A stretch of 64,000 bases of DNA from Verrucomicrobiales bacterium (GCA_016793885.1 JAEUHE010000179.1:62001-126000); one strand, 5' to 3'. Counted from the stretch's first letter, positions 7,957-17,181 are shown. Notes: generated by a model from the sequence alone, not told the origin. Translations and numbers: made by a program.

Positions 7957-10206
7957 ATGTCGACGCCGGAGTCATCTCCCCCATCCCCCCCCGTCTTGAA
8001 GGGCCCCTCCTATGTGGTCCTGACAGGGAACCCCAATTGCGGTAAGACCACCCTTTTTAATGCCCTCACGGGCTTGAGGGCTCGAGTGGGCAACTACGCC
8101 GGTGTGACCGTGGAGCGCAAGGAGGGTTCCTTGCAGCATTCGAAAACGCTCATCCAGATTCTCGACCTTCCGGGTACTTACAGTCTGAGTCCCGCTTCCC
8201 TGGACGAGCAGGTAGCCCGCGATATCCTGTTCCATCGCTTGCCCGAGGTGCCTCCCCCTGCCCTGGTGGTCGTGGTCGTGGATGCCTCCAACCTCCAACG
8301 GAATCTCTATCTGGCCACCCAAGTCATCGAGCTGGGTTACCCTACTCTGGTGGCGCTGAACATGGTGGATGTGGCGGAAACCGCCGGACATTCCATCGAT
8401 GCGACCCAACTGTCCAAGGCCCTGGGCGTGCCGGTCCTGCCCCTGGTGGCCACTTCCGGCCAAGGGCTCGATGAACTGCGACGACACATCGAAGGGCAGG
8501 TGAGCACCCCCGCCCCGCCCTCTGCCCCCCGTCTGTTCTGCGAGCTTTCGGAGAGCTTTGGGAAGGAATGCCAGCACATCGCCAAGCTGCTCGAGTTGAG
8601 CTTTCCTCAGTCCCGCTATCACGCACTGGCCGAGGCTCTGCTGCTGCTGGGCGATGAACGCATTCTAACCGCCCTCCCCGTTCGCTATCCCGAGTCCCTG
8701 GTCGGCGAGGTTCGATCGGCGCGGCTGCGGCTCGAAGCGCTAGGGGTTGATTGGCGCAGCGCCGCGATCGAGGCGCGCTACGCCCGCGTTTCTGCCATCG
8801 AGGAAATGGTCACGACAGTGACTCAGATCGAGGGCGAGAGCACTACCGATCGATTGGATCGCATTCTGACACATCGAGTTTGGGGCATCCTCATCTTCCT
8901 GCTGATCATGGGAGCGATGTTTCAAACCATCTTCTCGTTCGCTGAACTGCCGATGAGCTGGGTCGAAGCCGGGGTAGATTGGCTCGGCGATAAAGTCTCT
9001 CACCTCATGCCGCCTGGCCCCTTGAACGAGCTGATCCAGCTGGGCGTGTTTAAGGGGGCGGGTGCCGTGGTGGTCTTCCTCCCCCAGATCTGCCTGCTGT
9101 TTTTCTTCATCGGTCTGCTGGAGGACACCGGCTACATGAGCCGAGCGGCCTTCCTGATGGACCGTCTCATGAGCAAGGTCGGCCTACATGGCAAGAGCTT
9201 CATCCCCATGCTCAGTTCGTTCGCCTGCGCCATCCCGGGAATCATGGCCACCCGAACGATCGAGAGTCCTAAAGACCGGCTGGTGACTATTCTGGTGGCC
9301 CCCTTGATGAGCTGCTCGGCCCGACTTCCGGTCTACACTCTGCTCATCGCCGCCTGCATTCCCAATCTCACGCTGTTTGGCTTTCTGAAGCTGCCCGGAC
9401 TGGTGATGCTGGGTATGTATCTCCTGGGAATCGTCGTCGCACTGTTCATGGCCTGGCTGTTCAAAAAAACGCTGCTCAAAGGGCCTACTCCCATGTTGAT
9501 CCTGGAGCTCCCTCCATACAAATGTCCGCTGCTGAAAGTGGTCGCCCGCCACATGTGGGACCGGGCGCGGTTGTTTCTGCAACGAGCCGGCACCGTCATC
9601 CTGGGGATCAATGTGCTGCTGTGGTTTCTGGCGACGTATCCCAAGAGTAGTCAAACCGAGCAGAGCTTCGCCGACCGGCGCGCTGCGCTGGTGCAGCTGC
9701 CGACCGGCAGCCCAGCCGAGCAGGAGGCAAGGGCGCTGGAGCTGAAGGTACTGCATGATCAGGAGTCGGGAGAACGACTGCGCAACAGTTTCGCCGGCCG
9801 GATGGGGCGAGCCATCGAACCATTAATCAAACCGCTGGGTTTTGACTGGAAAATCGGCATCGGGATCGTGGCATCGTTCGCCGCTCGGGAAGTGTTCGTC
9901 AGCACCATGTCCCTGGTCTACAACGTGGGTGAGGAAGCGGATGAATCGGAGGGCATGCAGACTCTCGCCGCCACGCTGCAAGAGCAGAAAACCCCCGAGG
10001 GCCAGGCCCTTTATCGGCCACGGGTGGCGTTAACCCTGATGGTCTTCTATGTCTTCGCCCTCCAGTGCGTCAGCACGGTCGTCGTCGTCCGACGCGAAAC
10101 AAACTCCTGGAAATGGCCCCTGTTTCAGTGGTTATATATGGGTGCTTTGGCCTGGGTGCTGGCCTTCGCGACGTATCATCTCTGCCCGCTGTTCGGATTG
10201 ACCTGA
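7957..10206 (+). CDS. feoB: Ferrous iron transporter FeoB
   Basis: This 749-residue inner-membrane Fe(II) transporter has an N-terminal G domain and a polytopic membrane part. The P-loop GNPNCGKT is at residues 24-31, followed by DLPGTYSL (G3) and NMVD (G4). The membrane part includes the first gate region (VVFLPQICLLFFFIGLLEDTGYMSR), then PMLSSFACAIPGIMATRTI, and a second gate region ending near the C-terminus. The length is typical and the protein looks intact. It follows two feoA genes, forming feoA-feoA-feoB. No FeoC or Fur-box-like site was recognised in the upstream gap. Confidence 0.97.
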   Translation: MSTPESSPPSPPVLKGPSYVVLTGNPNCGKTTLFNALTGLRARVGNYAGVTVERKEGSLQHSKTLIQILDLPGTYSLSPASLDEQVARDILFHRLPEVPPPALVVVVVDASNLQRNLYLATQVIELGYPTLVALNMVDVAETAGHSIDATQLSKALGVPVLPLVATSGQGLDELRRHIEGQVSTPAPPSAPRLFCELSESFGKECQHIAKLLELSFPQSRYHALAEALLLLGDERILTALPVRYPESLVGEVRSARLRLEALGVDWRSAAIEARYARVSAIEEMVTTVTQIEGESTTDRLDRILTHRVWGILIFLLIMGAMFQTIFSFAELPMSWVEAGVDWLGDKVSHLMPPGPLNELIQLGVFKGAGAVVVFLPQICLLFFFIGLLEDTGYMSRAAFLMDRLMSKVGLHGKSFIPMLSSFACAIPGIMATRTIESPKDRLVTILVAPLMSCSARLPVYTLLIAACIPNLTLFGFLKLPGLVMLGMYLLGIVVALFMAWLFKKTLLKGPTPMLILELPPYKCPLLKVVARHMWDRARLFLQRAGTVILGINVLLWFLATYPKSSQTEQSFADRRAALVQLPTGSPAEQEARALELKVLHDQESGERLRNSFAGRMGRAIEPLIKPLGFDWKIGIGIVASFAAREVFVSTMSLVYNVGEEADESEGMQTLAATLQEQKTPEGQALYRPRVALTLMVFYVFALQCVSTVVVVRRETNSWKWPLFQWLYMGALAWVLAFATYHLCPLFGLT

Positions 10207-10257
10207 GTGCCAACGTCGCGTGTCGGTGTTCCGCAGCCTAGACCTGATCACACACTT

Positions 10258-11148
10258 ATGACTTTAACACGCACCTGCCCCGGTTGGTCTTTCGGATTCT
10301 GCCTGGGCTGGATGGCGCTAGCCACCATGACCTGGGCGGCGCCACTTCAGCTCACCTTGGACACCAATCTCTCCACCATACGCGTTTCGATCGATGCCTT
10401 CGGCCAGCGTGACACCCAACAAACCAAGCTGGCGGGAGAAATCCAGGTGGAGGTGACACCCGCATCTGCTCCGACTCAGATCGCCGTCGGAGATTTCTCA
10501 ATGCGCACCGTCCAGGACATGAATTTCAGCATCAGCTTCGGCTTCCTGGGCAAAGCGACGGCCAAAGTGAACGACCTAGAGCTAACCCGCATTGAAACAC
10601 CCGTCCCCTTGCAGTACGTTCCGCTCTCAGTCACGGGCGGGTTCGCGGTCGACAACCTGCGCTACCGCACCTTTGGCGATGGCTCCTACGCCCTCAGTGG
10701 ACTCCCCTGCTCTCTGGCTCAGGGTTCCGGTCGAGAGTGCAACGACTCCGTAGATTTCGATAGCGGCCCTCCGGGAACCATTAGCCAAATGACCGGCAAA
10801 CTCGACGTGAACGAAGGCAAGCTCAGGCTCGAGATCGAATACTTCTTCTCCCAACCGCTGGACCCTTCAACCCCCGATTTCGCTACTGTCAGCGGACCGG
10901 TGACCATCGTGGCAACGGGAGATTTACCCCCCGCAGAGGTACGACTGCAGATCCAGGCTCAGTCCACCGGTCAAGGGATCCTGCTTCGCTGGCCAGCCTC
11001 GGCGAAGGGACTCAACCTCGTGGCGACTCCCGATCTGGAGGCCCCCATTAATTGGCGGCCGGTCGACACCGCACCTGTCACCAACGGGGAGTTTCTCGAA
11101 GTCCTGCTTCCTGGGACTGCCCCCAAGCGCTATTTCCGACTTCAGTGA
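10258..11148 (+). CDS. Secreted protein of unknown function
   Basis: No family was recognised. With the ATG at 10258 the protein has 296 residues and a clear signal peptide (CPGWSFGFCLGWMALATMTWA, cleavage probably after WAAP). The frame is open back to 10207 directly after the feoB stop, but the ATG gives the better signal peptide. The mature part is rich in beta-strand-like Thr/Ser/Pro sequence, with a Cys pair near the middle (PCSLAQGSGRECND), and ends in WPASAKGLNLVATPDLEAPINWRPV, a C-terminal segment resembling those at the end of many verrucomicrobial secreted proteins. It is downstream of feoB but probably unrelated to iron uptake. Confidence 0.75.
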   Translation: MTLTRTCPGWSFGFCLGWMALATMTWAAPLQLTLDTNLSTIRVSIDAFGQRDTQQTKLAGEIQVEVTPASAPTQIAVGDFSMRTVQDMNFSISFGFLGKATAKVNDLELTRIETPVPLQYVPLSVTGGFAVDNLRYRTFGDGSYALSGLPCSLAQGSGRECNDSVDFDSGPPGTISQMTGKLDVNEGKLRLEIEYFFSQPLDPSTPDFATVSGPVTIVATGDLPPAEVRLQIQAQSTGQGILLRWPASAKGLNLVATPDLEAPINWRPVDTAPVTNGEFLEVLLPGTAPKRYFRLQ

Positions 11149-11713
11149 GTCGAGGACATCGCAAATCCGGTATGTAAGTCAATCCGAAGGAGGGCAAGGA
11201 GTTCGGGTCCGTCGCGTGCAGGAAAAGCGGGACATGTCTCCGCACTCCATATCCGTCACGTCCGTCCCGAAACGTCTTGGAGTTGATCGAGAACCGATCC
11301 GGCTAAACTTTTAATTCATTCTTCGTGTAAGCCTCTCTCAACCTTGCCCTAAGTATCGAGGCTGAACACGAGCTGAGGATTTTACCCCTGATGAGGCAGG
11401 GAGAGACTCCGTCGAGCCCATGAATACTCTAGGTATGTATAGGCTGAAGGGGACACCGCGAGGAGCGATCATGGGCAATCGACGTCCAGAGGTCCTTTTC
11501 GGGCTGACTCGTTGTTCGCACGAGAGCTCTGGGCCATTGTGGGCTCGACGGAGTCTCTCCCTACCTTGAGATGGTGTTAGGAAGAGTAACCCTCTGGCGC
11601 ATTTGTAATGCCGACGAAGACAGGGTTTTCCATAGGCGCAGAAACGTCCTCAAGCGAAATGAGTCACACCATCAAATCCCCGGAACGGACCATCGCACTA
11701 CGACAACCTCAGT
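11149..11713. other. Intergenic region carrying a repeat element
   Basis: This 565-bp gap lies between convergent genes. It holds the 165-bp inverted-repeat element described separately (11398-11562). A stretch near 11272-11295 (CGTCTTGGAGTTG) resembles 22613-22625. No convincing gene was seen. Confidence 0.5.
11398..11562. mobile_element. MITE-like element with 23-bp terminal inverted repeats
   Basis: Two perfect 23-bp inverted arms, 11398-11420 (starting AGGGAGAGACTCC) and 11540-11562 (ending GGAGTCTCTCCCT), enclose 117-119 bp with no gene. A small inner hairpin is CTCGT-TGTTCGC-ACGAG. No target-site duplication is obvious at the edges. The arrangement fits a miniature inverted-repeat element or a long structured intergenic repeat; mobility is inferred only. 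Confidence 0.5.
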
Positions 11714-12892
11714 TCACTTGCTCACGACACAGCGAAACCCGCTGTGGTTGAGCCCAGTGTCGGGAGAGGCTTTCATCCGGGTGCTGGGCCGATAGCCCGA
11801 GCAATAGACATCGTTGCAGAGAAACGATCCGCCACGCTGGACGCGCTTCGCGACCCCTGGCTCGTTGGGGTCCTCGCTCGTCGATGGACCGGGGGGGTTC
11901 TCGGCCGGACAGGTTCCATAGTAGTCAGGCAGGTACCAATCCTGACACCACTCCCACACGTTTCCAGAAATGTCGTACAGCCCATAGCCGTTGGGCGGAT
12001 ACGACGCCACCGGAGCGGTGGTAAGGAAGCCGTCTTCTCCTTTGTTCGAGTTGGGAAATTTGCCCTGCCAGATATTGGCCTGCCATCGGCCTCCGGGAAC
12101 CAGCTCTTGTCCCCAAACATAGTCGGCCCCTTTCAACCCCCCGCGCGCCGCAAACTCCCACTCGGCCTCGGTCGGGAGACGCTTTCCGGCCCACTCCGCA
12201 TATTTGGTGGCATCGAACCAACAGACCTGCACCACTGGATGCTTCTCCTTGCCCGCCAAATTAGACCCCGGGCCCTCCGGATGACGCCAGTTGGCGCCAG
12301 GAATATACTCCCACCAGCTGAGAAAATCAGCGAGTGACACCTCTTCCTTCGGCGCATGAAAAACCGCCGCACCAGCCACTAGCTTGTCCAACGGCACACC
12401 CGGATACTGGGCGGGATCCGGTTTGCGCTCCGCCACCGTCACATAGCCGGTAGCTTTCACGAACCGCTCGAATTCCTCATTGGTCACTTCCGTTGAATCC
12501 ATCCAAAATCCAGAAACGGTGATCTCCCGAACGGGTTGCTCATCCGGCGCCCCGTTAGCAGCGCCTCGGGCAAAGCTCCCCCCTGGAATCCAAACCATGC
12601 CGTTGGTGCCGCGCGCACCCGCCGGCGCCGTCCTGGCCTCGGGTGACGCCGGTTTGACGGGCGTCGTTTCCGGGGGACGCGACGTCGGAGCCGATGGCGG
12701 GGCAGCCGGCTGCCCTGAAGGAGTCGTCTGCTCGTCGCCCGCCGGAATCCGCTGCATGTGATACACGCGCCGGATCTCCTTGCTCATCCAAAAGCAGGCA
12801 AGTAACAAACCCAAGCCGAAGGCTCCCCCAACGATGAGCAGGGTCCGCCGTTGAACCGCCGGATCAATAGGTGCCCGTGGTGGCTTGTTCAC
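11714..12892 (-). CDS. Formylglycine-generating enzyme-type protein (membrane-anchored)
   Basis: The 392-residue product starts at GTG and has an N-terminal membrane helix (about 18-35, TLLIVGGAFGLGLLLACFW), a Pro/Thr-rich linker to about residue 90, then an FGE-sulfatase domain beginning GMVWIPGGSFARGA. The C-terminus has GGSFLC with Cys359 and, four residues further on, Cys364 (VYC), then SGFRC. This Cys-x4-Cys pair matches the catalytic cysteines of true formylglycine-generating enzymes, which convert a sulfatase Cys to formylglycine. The anchor implies an extracytoplasmic location. No sulfatase is in the window, so substrates must be elsewhere. A related role in non-sulfatase oxidation is possible. 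Confidence 0.85.
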   Translation of the reverse strand: MNKPPRAPIDPAVQRRTLLIVGGAFGLGLLLACFWMSKEIRRVYHMQRIPAGDEQTTPSGQPAAPPSAPTSRPPETTPVKPASPEARTAPAGARGTNGMVWIPGGSFARGAANGAPDEQPVREITVSGFWMDSTEVTNEEFERFVKATGYVTVAERKPDPAQYPGVPLDKLVAGAAVFHAPKEEVSLADFLSWWEYIPGANWRHPEGPGSNLAGKEKHPVVQVCWFDATKYAEWAGKRLPTEAEWEFAARGGLKGADYVWGQELVPGGRWQANIWQGKFPNSNKGEDGFLTTAPVASYPPNGYGLYDISGNVWEWCQDWYLPDYYGTCPAENPPGPSTSEDPNEPGVAKRVQRGGSFLCNDVYCSGYRPSTRMKASPDTGLNHSGFRCVVSK

Positions 12893-12961
12893 AGATGAGG
12901 TAAGTGTTTCTTCGACGGATGATGCTCGAGGACACCAAAGTCGTTCGAGGGGCCGGTTGAT

Positions 12962-14218
12962 TCAATTCACCGCCATAGGCCAGATGAAATACATATAGCC
13001 CGAGCGAAGCTTCGACTTCTCCAGGCCGAGATCGACCTTCACCGGACGGGCCTTCGCGTCGCCAAACAGGCGGAAGAGATGGCTGAAGTCGAGGACGGGC
13101 TGATACTCCACGAGTTCCGGACGGCGCAGCCCGGCAATCTGCATCGTACGTTCAACCGCGGTTTGGAAGTTTCCCAATTCGTCCACAAAGCCATGTCGAA
13201 GTGCTTCCTTGCCCGAGAGAATCCGACCGTCCGCATACGCCATCCATTCGGGAACCAAAGTGCGACCTCGGTCTTCAACTTCTTTCTCCTCAGCGTTGAG
13301 CTTGTTGGCATTCTGTCGTCCTTCGGCCACGACTGCCTTAAAGCGGTCGAAAGTTTCATTGACCATGCGCTGAACCATCGCTCGCTCCTCCTCACTGATC
13401 TCCTCCTCGCGCTTGTCGCCGCTCAGCATGTCCTTGAACTTCCCACTCTTGAAGACCTCAGGTCGGATGCCAACTTTGTCCATCAACCCGCGATAGTTGA
13501 ATCCATGCATGATCACCCCGATGCTGCCGGTGATGGTCAGCTCGTTGGCGACGATCCAGCGGCATGGAGCGGACACGTAGTATCCTCCTGAAGCGGCTAG
13601 ATTTGCCATCGAGGCGATGATGGGCTTGCGATGCTTTTCCTGAAATTCCTTGAGCAGCTGATACATGTCATCCGAGGCCAGCACTTCTCCTCCCGGGGAG
13701 TCCACTTTGAGAATGACCGCCTTGATGCGGTCCTCATCGGCCGCCTTCTCAAGCTGGTGTTTCAGCAAGTCCACCATGCTGTGCCCCACACTTTCCAACG
13801 GAGCCGAGGTAATGATTCCTTCCATCGGAATCACCAAAATGCGCTCGTCCGAGTCCCCCTCCTCCTGAATTATCTCCACCAGCCTGGGGCCGTGATCCGT
13901 CGCCGCCATCGGCCCACCGGGTATCCCACCTCCGAACAACCCTCCAAGCATGCTCCCTAACATGAGAAAAACCAGAAGCACGAGTCCGCCTCCGCCCAGC
14001 AGGATGAGCATCAGCCAGAAGAGCCCGCTTCGTCCGCGACGCGGTGCAGATCCCGTCGGAGCGGGGCCAGCTTGGCTGAATCGCTGCGGCTCGCGCGCAA
14101 TGACCGGGGGCACTTGGCGTGGGGGGGCAGACTGAGTCGGCTCCGGCTCGGCCGCCGGCACTGGCGGAATCGGCGGAGGCACTGGCGAGGTTTCACCCGG
14201 AGCATTTTGTTGATCCAT
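12962..14218 (-). CDS. sppA: Signal peptide peptidase SppA-type serine protease (S49)
   Basis: This 418-residue S49 protease probably digests leftover signal peptides at the inner membrane. A Pro-rich cytoplasmic N-terminus (1-60) precedes a membrane helix (about 66-92) and a Gly-rich stretch. The catalytic domain has VDSPGGEV, ANLAASGGYY with predicted nucleophile Ser210, ITGSIGV, and SGKFKD with the catalytic Lys at 260 or 262. It is a short single-domain form, about two-thirds the size of the E. coli enzyme. It lies between the FGE-type gene and metG on the same strand. The upstream gap (14219-14314) shows no strong promoter. Confidence 0.93.
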   Translation of the reverse strand: MDQQNAPGETSPVPPPIPPVPAAEPEPTQSAPPRQVPPVIAREPQRFSQAGPAPTGSAPRRGRSGLFWLMLILLGGGGLVLLVFLMLGSMLGGLFGGGIPGGPMAATDHGPRLVEIIQEEGDSDERILVIPMEGIITSAPLESVGHSMVDLLKHQLEKAADEDRIKAVILKVDSPGGEVLASDDMYQLLKEFQEKHRKPIIASMANLAASGGYYVSAPCRWIVANELTITGSIGVIMHGFNYRGLMDKVGIRPEVFKSGKFKDMLSGDKREEEISEEERAMVQRMVNETFDRFKAVVAEGRQNANKLNAEEKEVEDRGRTLVPEWMAYADGRILSGKEALRHGFVDELGNFQTAVERTMQIAGLRRPELVEYQPVLDFSHLFRLFGDAKARPVKVDLGLEKSKLRSGYMYFIWPMAVN

Positions 14219-14314
14219 ACCGGCGCAACCTAGACAAAGATCTGGCCCCCAGCAAGTCCTAGCATCATCGCCGGCCTAGGAGGGGCCGATGCCCCTCTTC
14301 AGGCCTTCCTTCCG

Positions 14315-15892
14315 TCACGCCGAAGGTTTGGGCGCAGTGTCGCGACGAGGAAACAGCGCTGCGGGTTCCCCTACCGGGTGCCCCGCTTCGAGTTTTCCCC
14401 AGGCAGAGTCGGCAAACCGATCCGGCGTGCCCGACAAGCCGAGCTGTTGGAACATCTTCTGGGAAGTCGCTGGGACGACCGGCCAAACCAGAATCGCCAG
14501 GATGCGACACACCTCGACCAGGTTATAGAGCACCTCATCCAGCCGCCCTGCTTGGGCAGGATCCTTGAACAGCTTAAAGGGAGCGGTCTGGTCGACATAT
14601 TGGTTCGCTCGAGTCACCAGCGCCCAGGTGTTGACCAAAGCCTCCTGCAGTTCGTAGCCCTCGTAGCACTCGCGAACGGCTTGAACCGCCCGCGCCGCAT
14701 CTGGCGCCAATTCGTCGTGCCGAGCCGGAACGATGCCATTCCGGTACTTCTTGAGCATGGACAGGGCCCGATTCACCAGGTTCCCCAAACCGTTCGCCAG
14801 CTCCGCATTATACCTCGACGCGAAGCCACCATCGGTCCAGTTGCCGTCCGGCCCCACACTGAGTTCCCGAACAACATAGTATCGGAATGCATCCACTCCC
14901 CAATCGTTGATGACTTCGACTGGATCGACGGTCACCCCCGTGCTCTTGCTGATCTTCTGACCGTCCTTCTGCCACCATCCATGAACCACCAGCTTCTTCG
15001 GCAATGGAAGCTCCGCGGCTTTCAGCATAATCGGCCAATAGACCGCATGAAATTTGACGATGTCCTTGCCCACGACATGCACGTCGGCCGGCCAGAGGGA
15101 GGGTCCCGAGCTTGGGCCTGCACCCGCGGCCACCCTGATCCATTCCGGAAGCCCCGGATCGCCCAGCGCCGCCGGAACCGTGATGTAGTTTGTTAAGGCG
15201 TCGAACCACACATAGGTCACGTAGTCGGGGTCGAAAGGCACCTGGATGCCCCAGGTCAAGCGTGCCGAGGGACGAGTGATGCACAAATCCTCCAGCGTGT
15301 TGTTCTTCAGAAAACCGAGCACCTCGTTACGACGGTAGTCGGGATAGATGAAATCCGGATTGTTCTCGATGTGATCAATCAGCCACTGCTGGTGCTGTCC
15401 CAGCTTGAAGTAGTAATTGTTCTCCTTGAGTTGCACGACATCGCCGTATTCGGGATCGAAGGTGCCGTCGGGCCGACGGTCTTTCTCGGTGAGAAAAGTC
15501 TCCGCCTTCGAGGAATACCATCCCTGATACTCCTGCACATAGAAGTGTCCGCGTTCGTGAAGTCGGTTCAAGACCGCTTGAACGACTGCCTTGTGACGCG
15601 GCTGGGTGGTGCGAACGAACTCATCGTTTGTGAGGTTGAGCGTGCCAGCGAAGCGCTGCCAATCCACTGCCAATCCATCACAATACTCCTGGGGGGACTT
15701 GCCTGCTTTGACTGCAGCCTGTTGCACCTTTTGGCCGTGCTCGTCGAGTCCCGTCAAGTAGAAGACTTCACCCCCCATGCTGCGCCGCGCGCGGGCGATC
15801 ACATCCGTGATCACCTTCTCATAAGCGTGGCCCAAATGCGGTTGGCCGTTGACGTAGTCAATGGCGGTCGTGATGTAAAAGCGCTTCGACAT
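14315..15892 (-). CDS. metG: Methionyl-tRNA synthetase
   Basis: This 525-residue class I enzyme charges both initiator and elongator tRNA-Met. The HIGH motif is HLGH at residues 19-22 (NGQPHLGHAYEKV), and the KMSKS loop is KISKS. No zinc-knuckle cysteines are seen in the connective peptide, and there is no C-terminal tRNA-binding EMAP domain, so this is the short zinc-free form. The anticodon-binding helical part ends near NLVEVCRILAILVWPVVPATSQKMFQQLGL. The ATG start at 15892 fits the family N-terminus. Upstream is a repeat-containing gap, so the gene probably has its own promoter. Confidence 0.97.
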   Translation of the reverse strand: MSKRFYITTAIDYVNGQPHLGHAYEKVITDVIARARRSMGGEVFYLTGLDEHGQKVQQAAVKAGKSPQEYCDGLAVDWQRFAGTLNLTNDEFVRTTQPRHKAVVQAVLNRLHERGHFYVQEYQGWYSSKAETFLTEKDRRPDGTFDPEYGDVVQLKENNYYFKLGQHQQWLIDHIENNPDFIYPDYRRNEVLGFLKNNTLEDLCITRPSARLTWGIQVPFDPDYVTYVWFDALTNYITVPAALGDPGLPEWIRVAAGAGPSSGPSLWPADVHVVGKDIVKFHAVYWPIMLKAAELPLPKKLVVHGWWQKDGQKISKSTGVTVDPVEVINDWGVDAFRYYVVRELSVGPDGNWTDGGFASRYNAELANGLGNLVNRALSMLKKYRNGIVPARHDELAPDAARAVQAVRECYEGYELQEALVNTWALVTRANQYVDQTAPFKLFKDPAQAGRLDEVLYNLVEVCRILAILVWPVVPATSQKMFQQLGLSGTPDRFADSAWGKLEAGHPVGEPAALFPRRDTAPKPSA

Positions 15893-15935
15893 GCGCCCCC
15901 AGTCTGGCCGAGGATTGAAAGCATATCAAGGAGTT

Positions 15936-16010
15936 GCGATTTTGGATTTTGGATGGCCGATGGCTTTCCTTCGGCAAATCCAAAATCGCAAATCCAAAAT
16001 CCAAAATCGC
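15936..16010. repeat. Inverted repeat of GATTTTGGAT units
   Basis: A 19-bp arm (15936-15954, GCGATTTTGGATTTTGGAT) is repeated as a perfect reverse complement at 15992-16010. A third partial copy (AAATCCAAAATCGC) is at 15976-15989. The loop holds another short hairpin around GGCCGATGGC. It lies between the divergent metG and dienelactone hydrolase genes. Confidence 0.85.
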
Positions 16011-16023
16011 CACCCCTTTCCCA

Positions 16024-16051
16024 TTGCCTTTGCTTTCTTCCTCCCTAAATA
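16024..16051 (+). promoter_or_regulatory. Weak promoter close to the dienelactone hydrolase start
   Basis: TTGCCT (16024-16029) and TAAATA (16046-16051) are separated by 16 bp; each has 4 of 6 consensus matches. The ATG at 16062 is 10 bases further on, giving a predicted leader of only a few bases. Confidence 0.35.
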
Positions 16052-16061
16052 CTGACCTCCT

Positions 16062-16853
16062 ATGAAGCCGCTGCTGTCCTGCATCGCATTTGCCCTGCTG
16101 CTGTCCCTCAACCTTCAGGCCGCTATCCAGACCGAGACTGTCGTGTATCGCTCCGACGGTGTGGAGTTGGAAGGCTTTCTCGCATACGACAAAGCCAAGT
16201 CCGGCCCCCGGCCCGGCGTGTTGGTCGTTCACCAGTGGAAGGGCTTGACGGATTACGAGAAGAAGCGCTGCGAAATGCTCGCCAAGCTGGGCTACACCGC
16301 GTTCGCGGTGGATATCTATGGCAAGGGCATTCGTCCGGCGACCACTGCGGATGCGGGCAAACTGGCCGGACAATACAAATCGGATCGCACCCTTCTTCGC
16401 GCGCGCGTAAACGCCGGCCTGGAAGCCTTGCGCAAGTCAGGCCAGGTGGACGCGAAGCGCATCGCCTGCATCGGCTACTGCTTTGGCGGCACCACCGCCT
16501 TGGAATTGGCCCGGAGCGGCGCCGATGTAGCAGGCGTTGTCAGTTTTCACGGAGGCTTGAGCACGCCCAGTCCGGAGGATGCCAAGAAGATTCGCGGCAA
16601 AGTGCTCGTGCTCCACGGCGCGGACGACCCTTACGTTCCTGCCCCGGAGGTCACTGGGTTTCAGGAGGAAATGCGCCAGGCCAAAGTGGACTGTCAGTTT
16701 GTGGCCTACAGCGGAGCGGTTCATAGCTTCACGCACTGGGATGCCGGTTCGGACAATAGCAAAGGCGCGGCCTACAACGAGAAAGCTGATCACCGTTCCT
16801 GGGAAGCCATGCGCACCTTCTTCGCCGAGCTGTTTGGAGAACATTCCCGTTAG
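16062..16853 (+). CDS. Secreted dienelactone hydrolase-family protein
   Basis: The 263-residue alpha/beta hydrolase has a signal peptide (1-20, LLSCIAFALLLSLNLQA). The nucleophile elbow is GYCFGG with Cys140, the DLH-type cysteine. Asp189 (GADDPYVP) and His221 (GAVHSFTHW) complete the predicted triad. Classical members open dienelactones in chloro-aromatic breakdown, but most secreted bacterial members have unknown ester or lactone substrates. It stands alone between metG (divergent) and a surface-protein gene. A weak promoter lies very near the start codon. Confidence 0.9.
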   Translation: MKPLLSCIAFALLLSLNLQAAIQTETVVYRSDGVELEGFLAYDKAKSGPRPGVLVVHQWKGLTDYEKKRCEMLAKLGYTAFAVDIYGKGIRPATTADAGKLAGQYKSDRTLLRARVNAGLEALRKSGQVDAKRIACIGYCFGGTTALELARSGADVAGVVSFHGGLSTPSPEDAKKIRGKVLVLHGADDPYVPAPEVTGFQEEMRQAKVDCQFVAYSGAVHSFTHWDAGSDNSKGAAYNEKADHRSWEAMRTFFAELFGEHSR

Positions 16854-16970
16854 CAGATCGCTGTCTCGCTCGGCTCTCCGCCTGCCGCAAGTTACCTGGC
16901 GGATGGCCCATCCAGGCTGACGGGGGTTTCGCCCTGCTGTAGATCCAACCTTCCCCACGACCCAAACTCA

Positions 16971-17008
16971 CGACCAAACGGTCGAACGTACGTTCAGCCG
17001 GTTGGTCG
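16971..17008. repeat. Imperfect 38-bp palindrome centred on GAACGTACGTTC
   Basis: The 12-bp core GAACGTACGTTC is at 16984-16995. Arms CGACCAAACGG and CCGGTTGGTCG pair with few mismatches. It is the first of three members of a family in this window. Confidence 0.85.
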
Positions 17009-17124
17009 TCCGATTCCGGGGAGAGGGGCAAGCGTATTCCATCTCCACCAGTCGCAAGTAGTTGACAAACCGAAAGCTGCAGTGGGGCCTATGACTCCCC
17101 CCGCTCCACCTCCCAAGACAAGTC

Positions 17125-17144
17125 CGCCGAACGTACGTTCGGCG
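17125..17144. repeat. Perfect 20-bp palindrome centred on GAACGTACGTTC
   Basis: The palindrome reads CGCC, then the 12-base core GAACGTACGTTC (17129-17140), then GGCG. It lies 117 bp after the previous member, upstream of the promoter at 17182. Confidence 0.9.
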
Positions 17145-17181
17145 ATCTCACTCCGCCTCCAAACGCTCTGCGTGGACCCAT

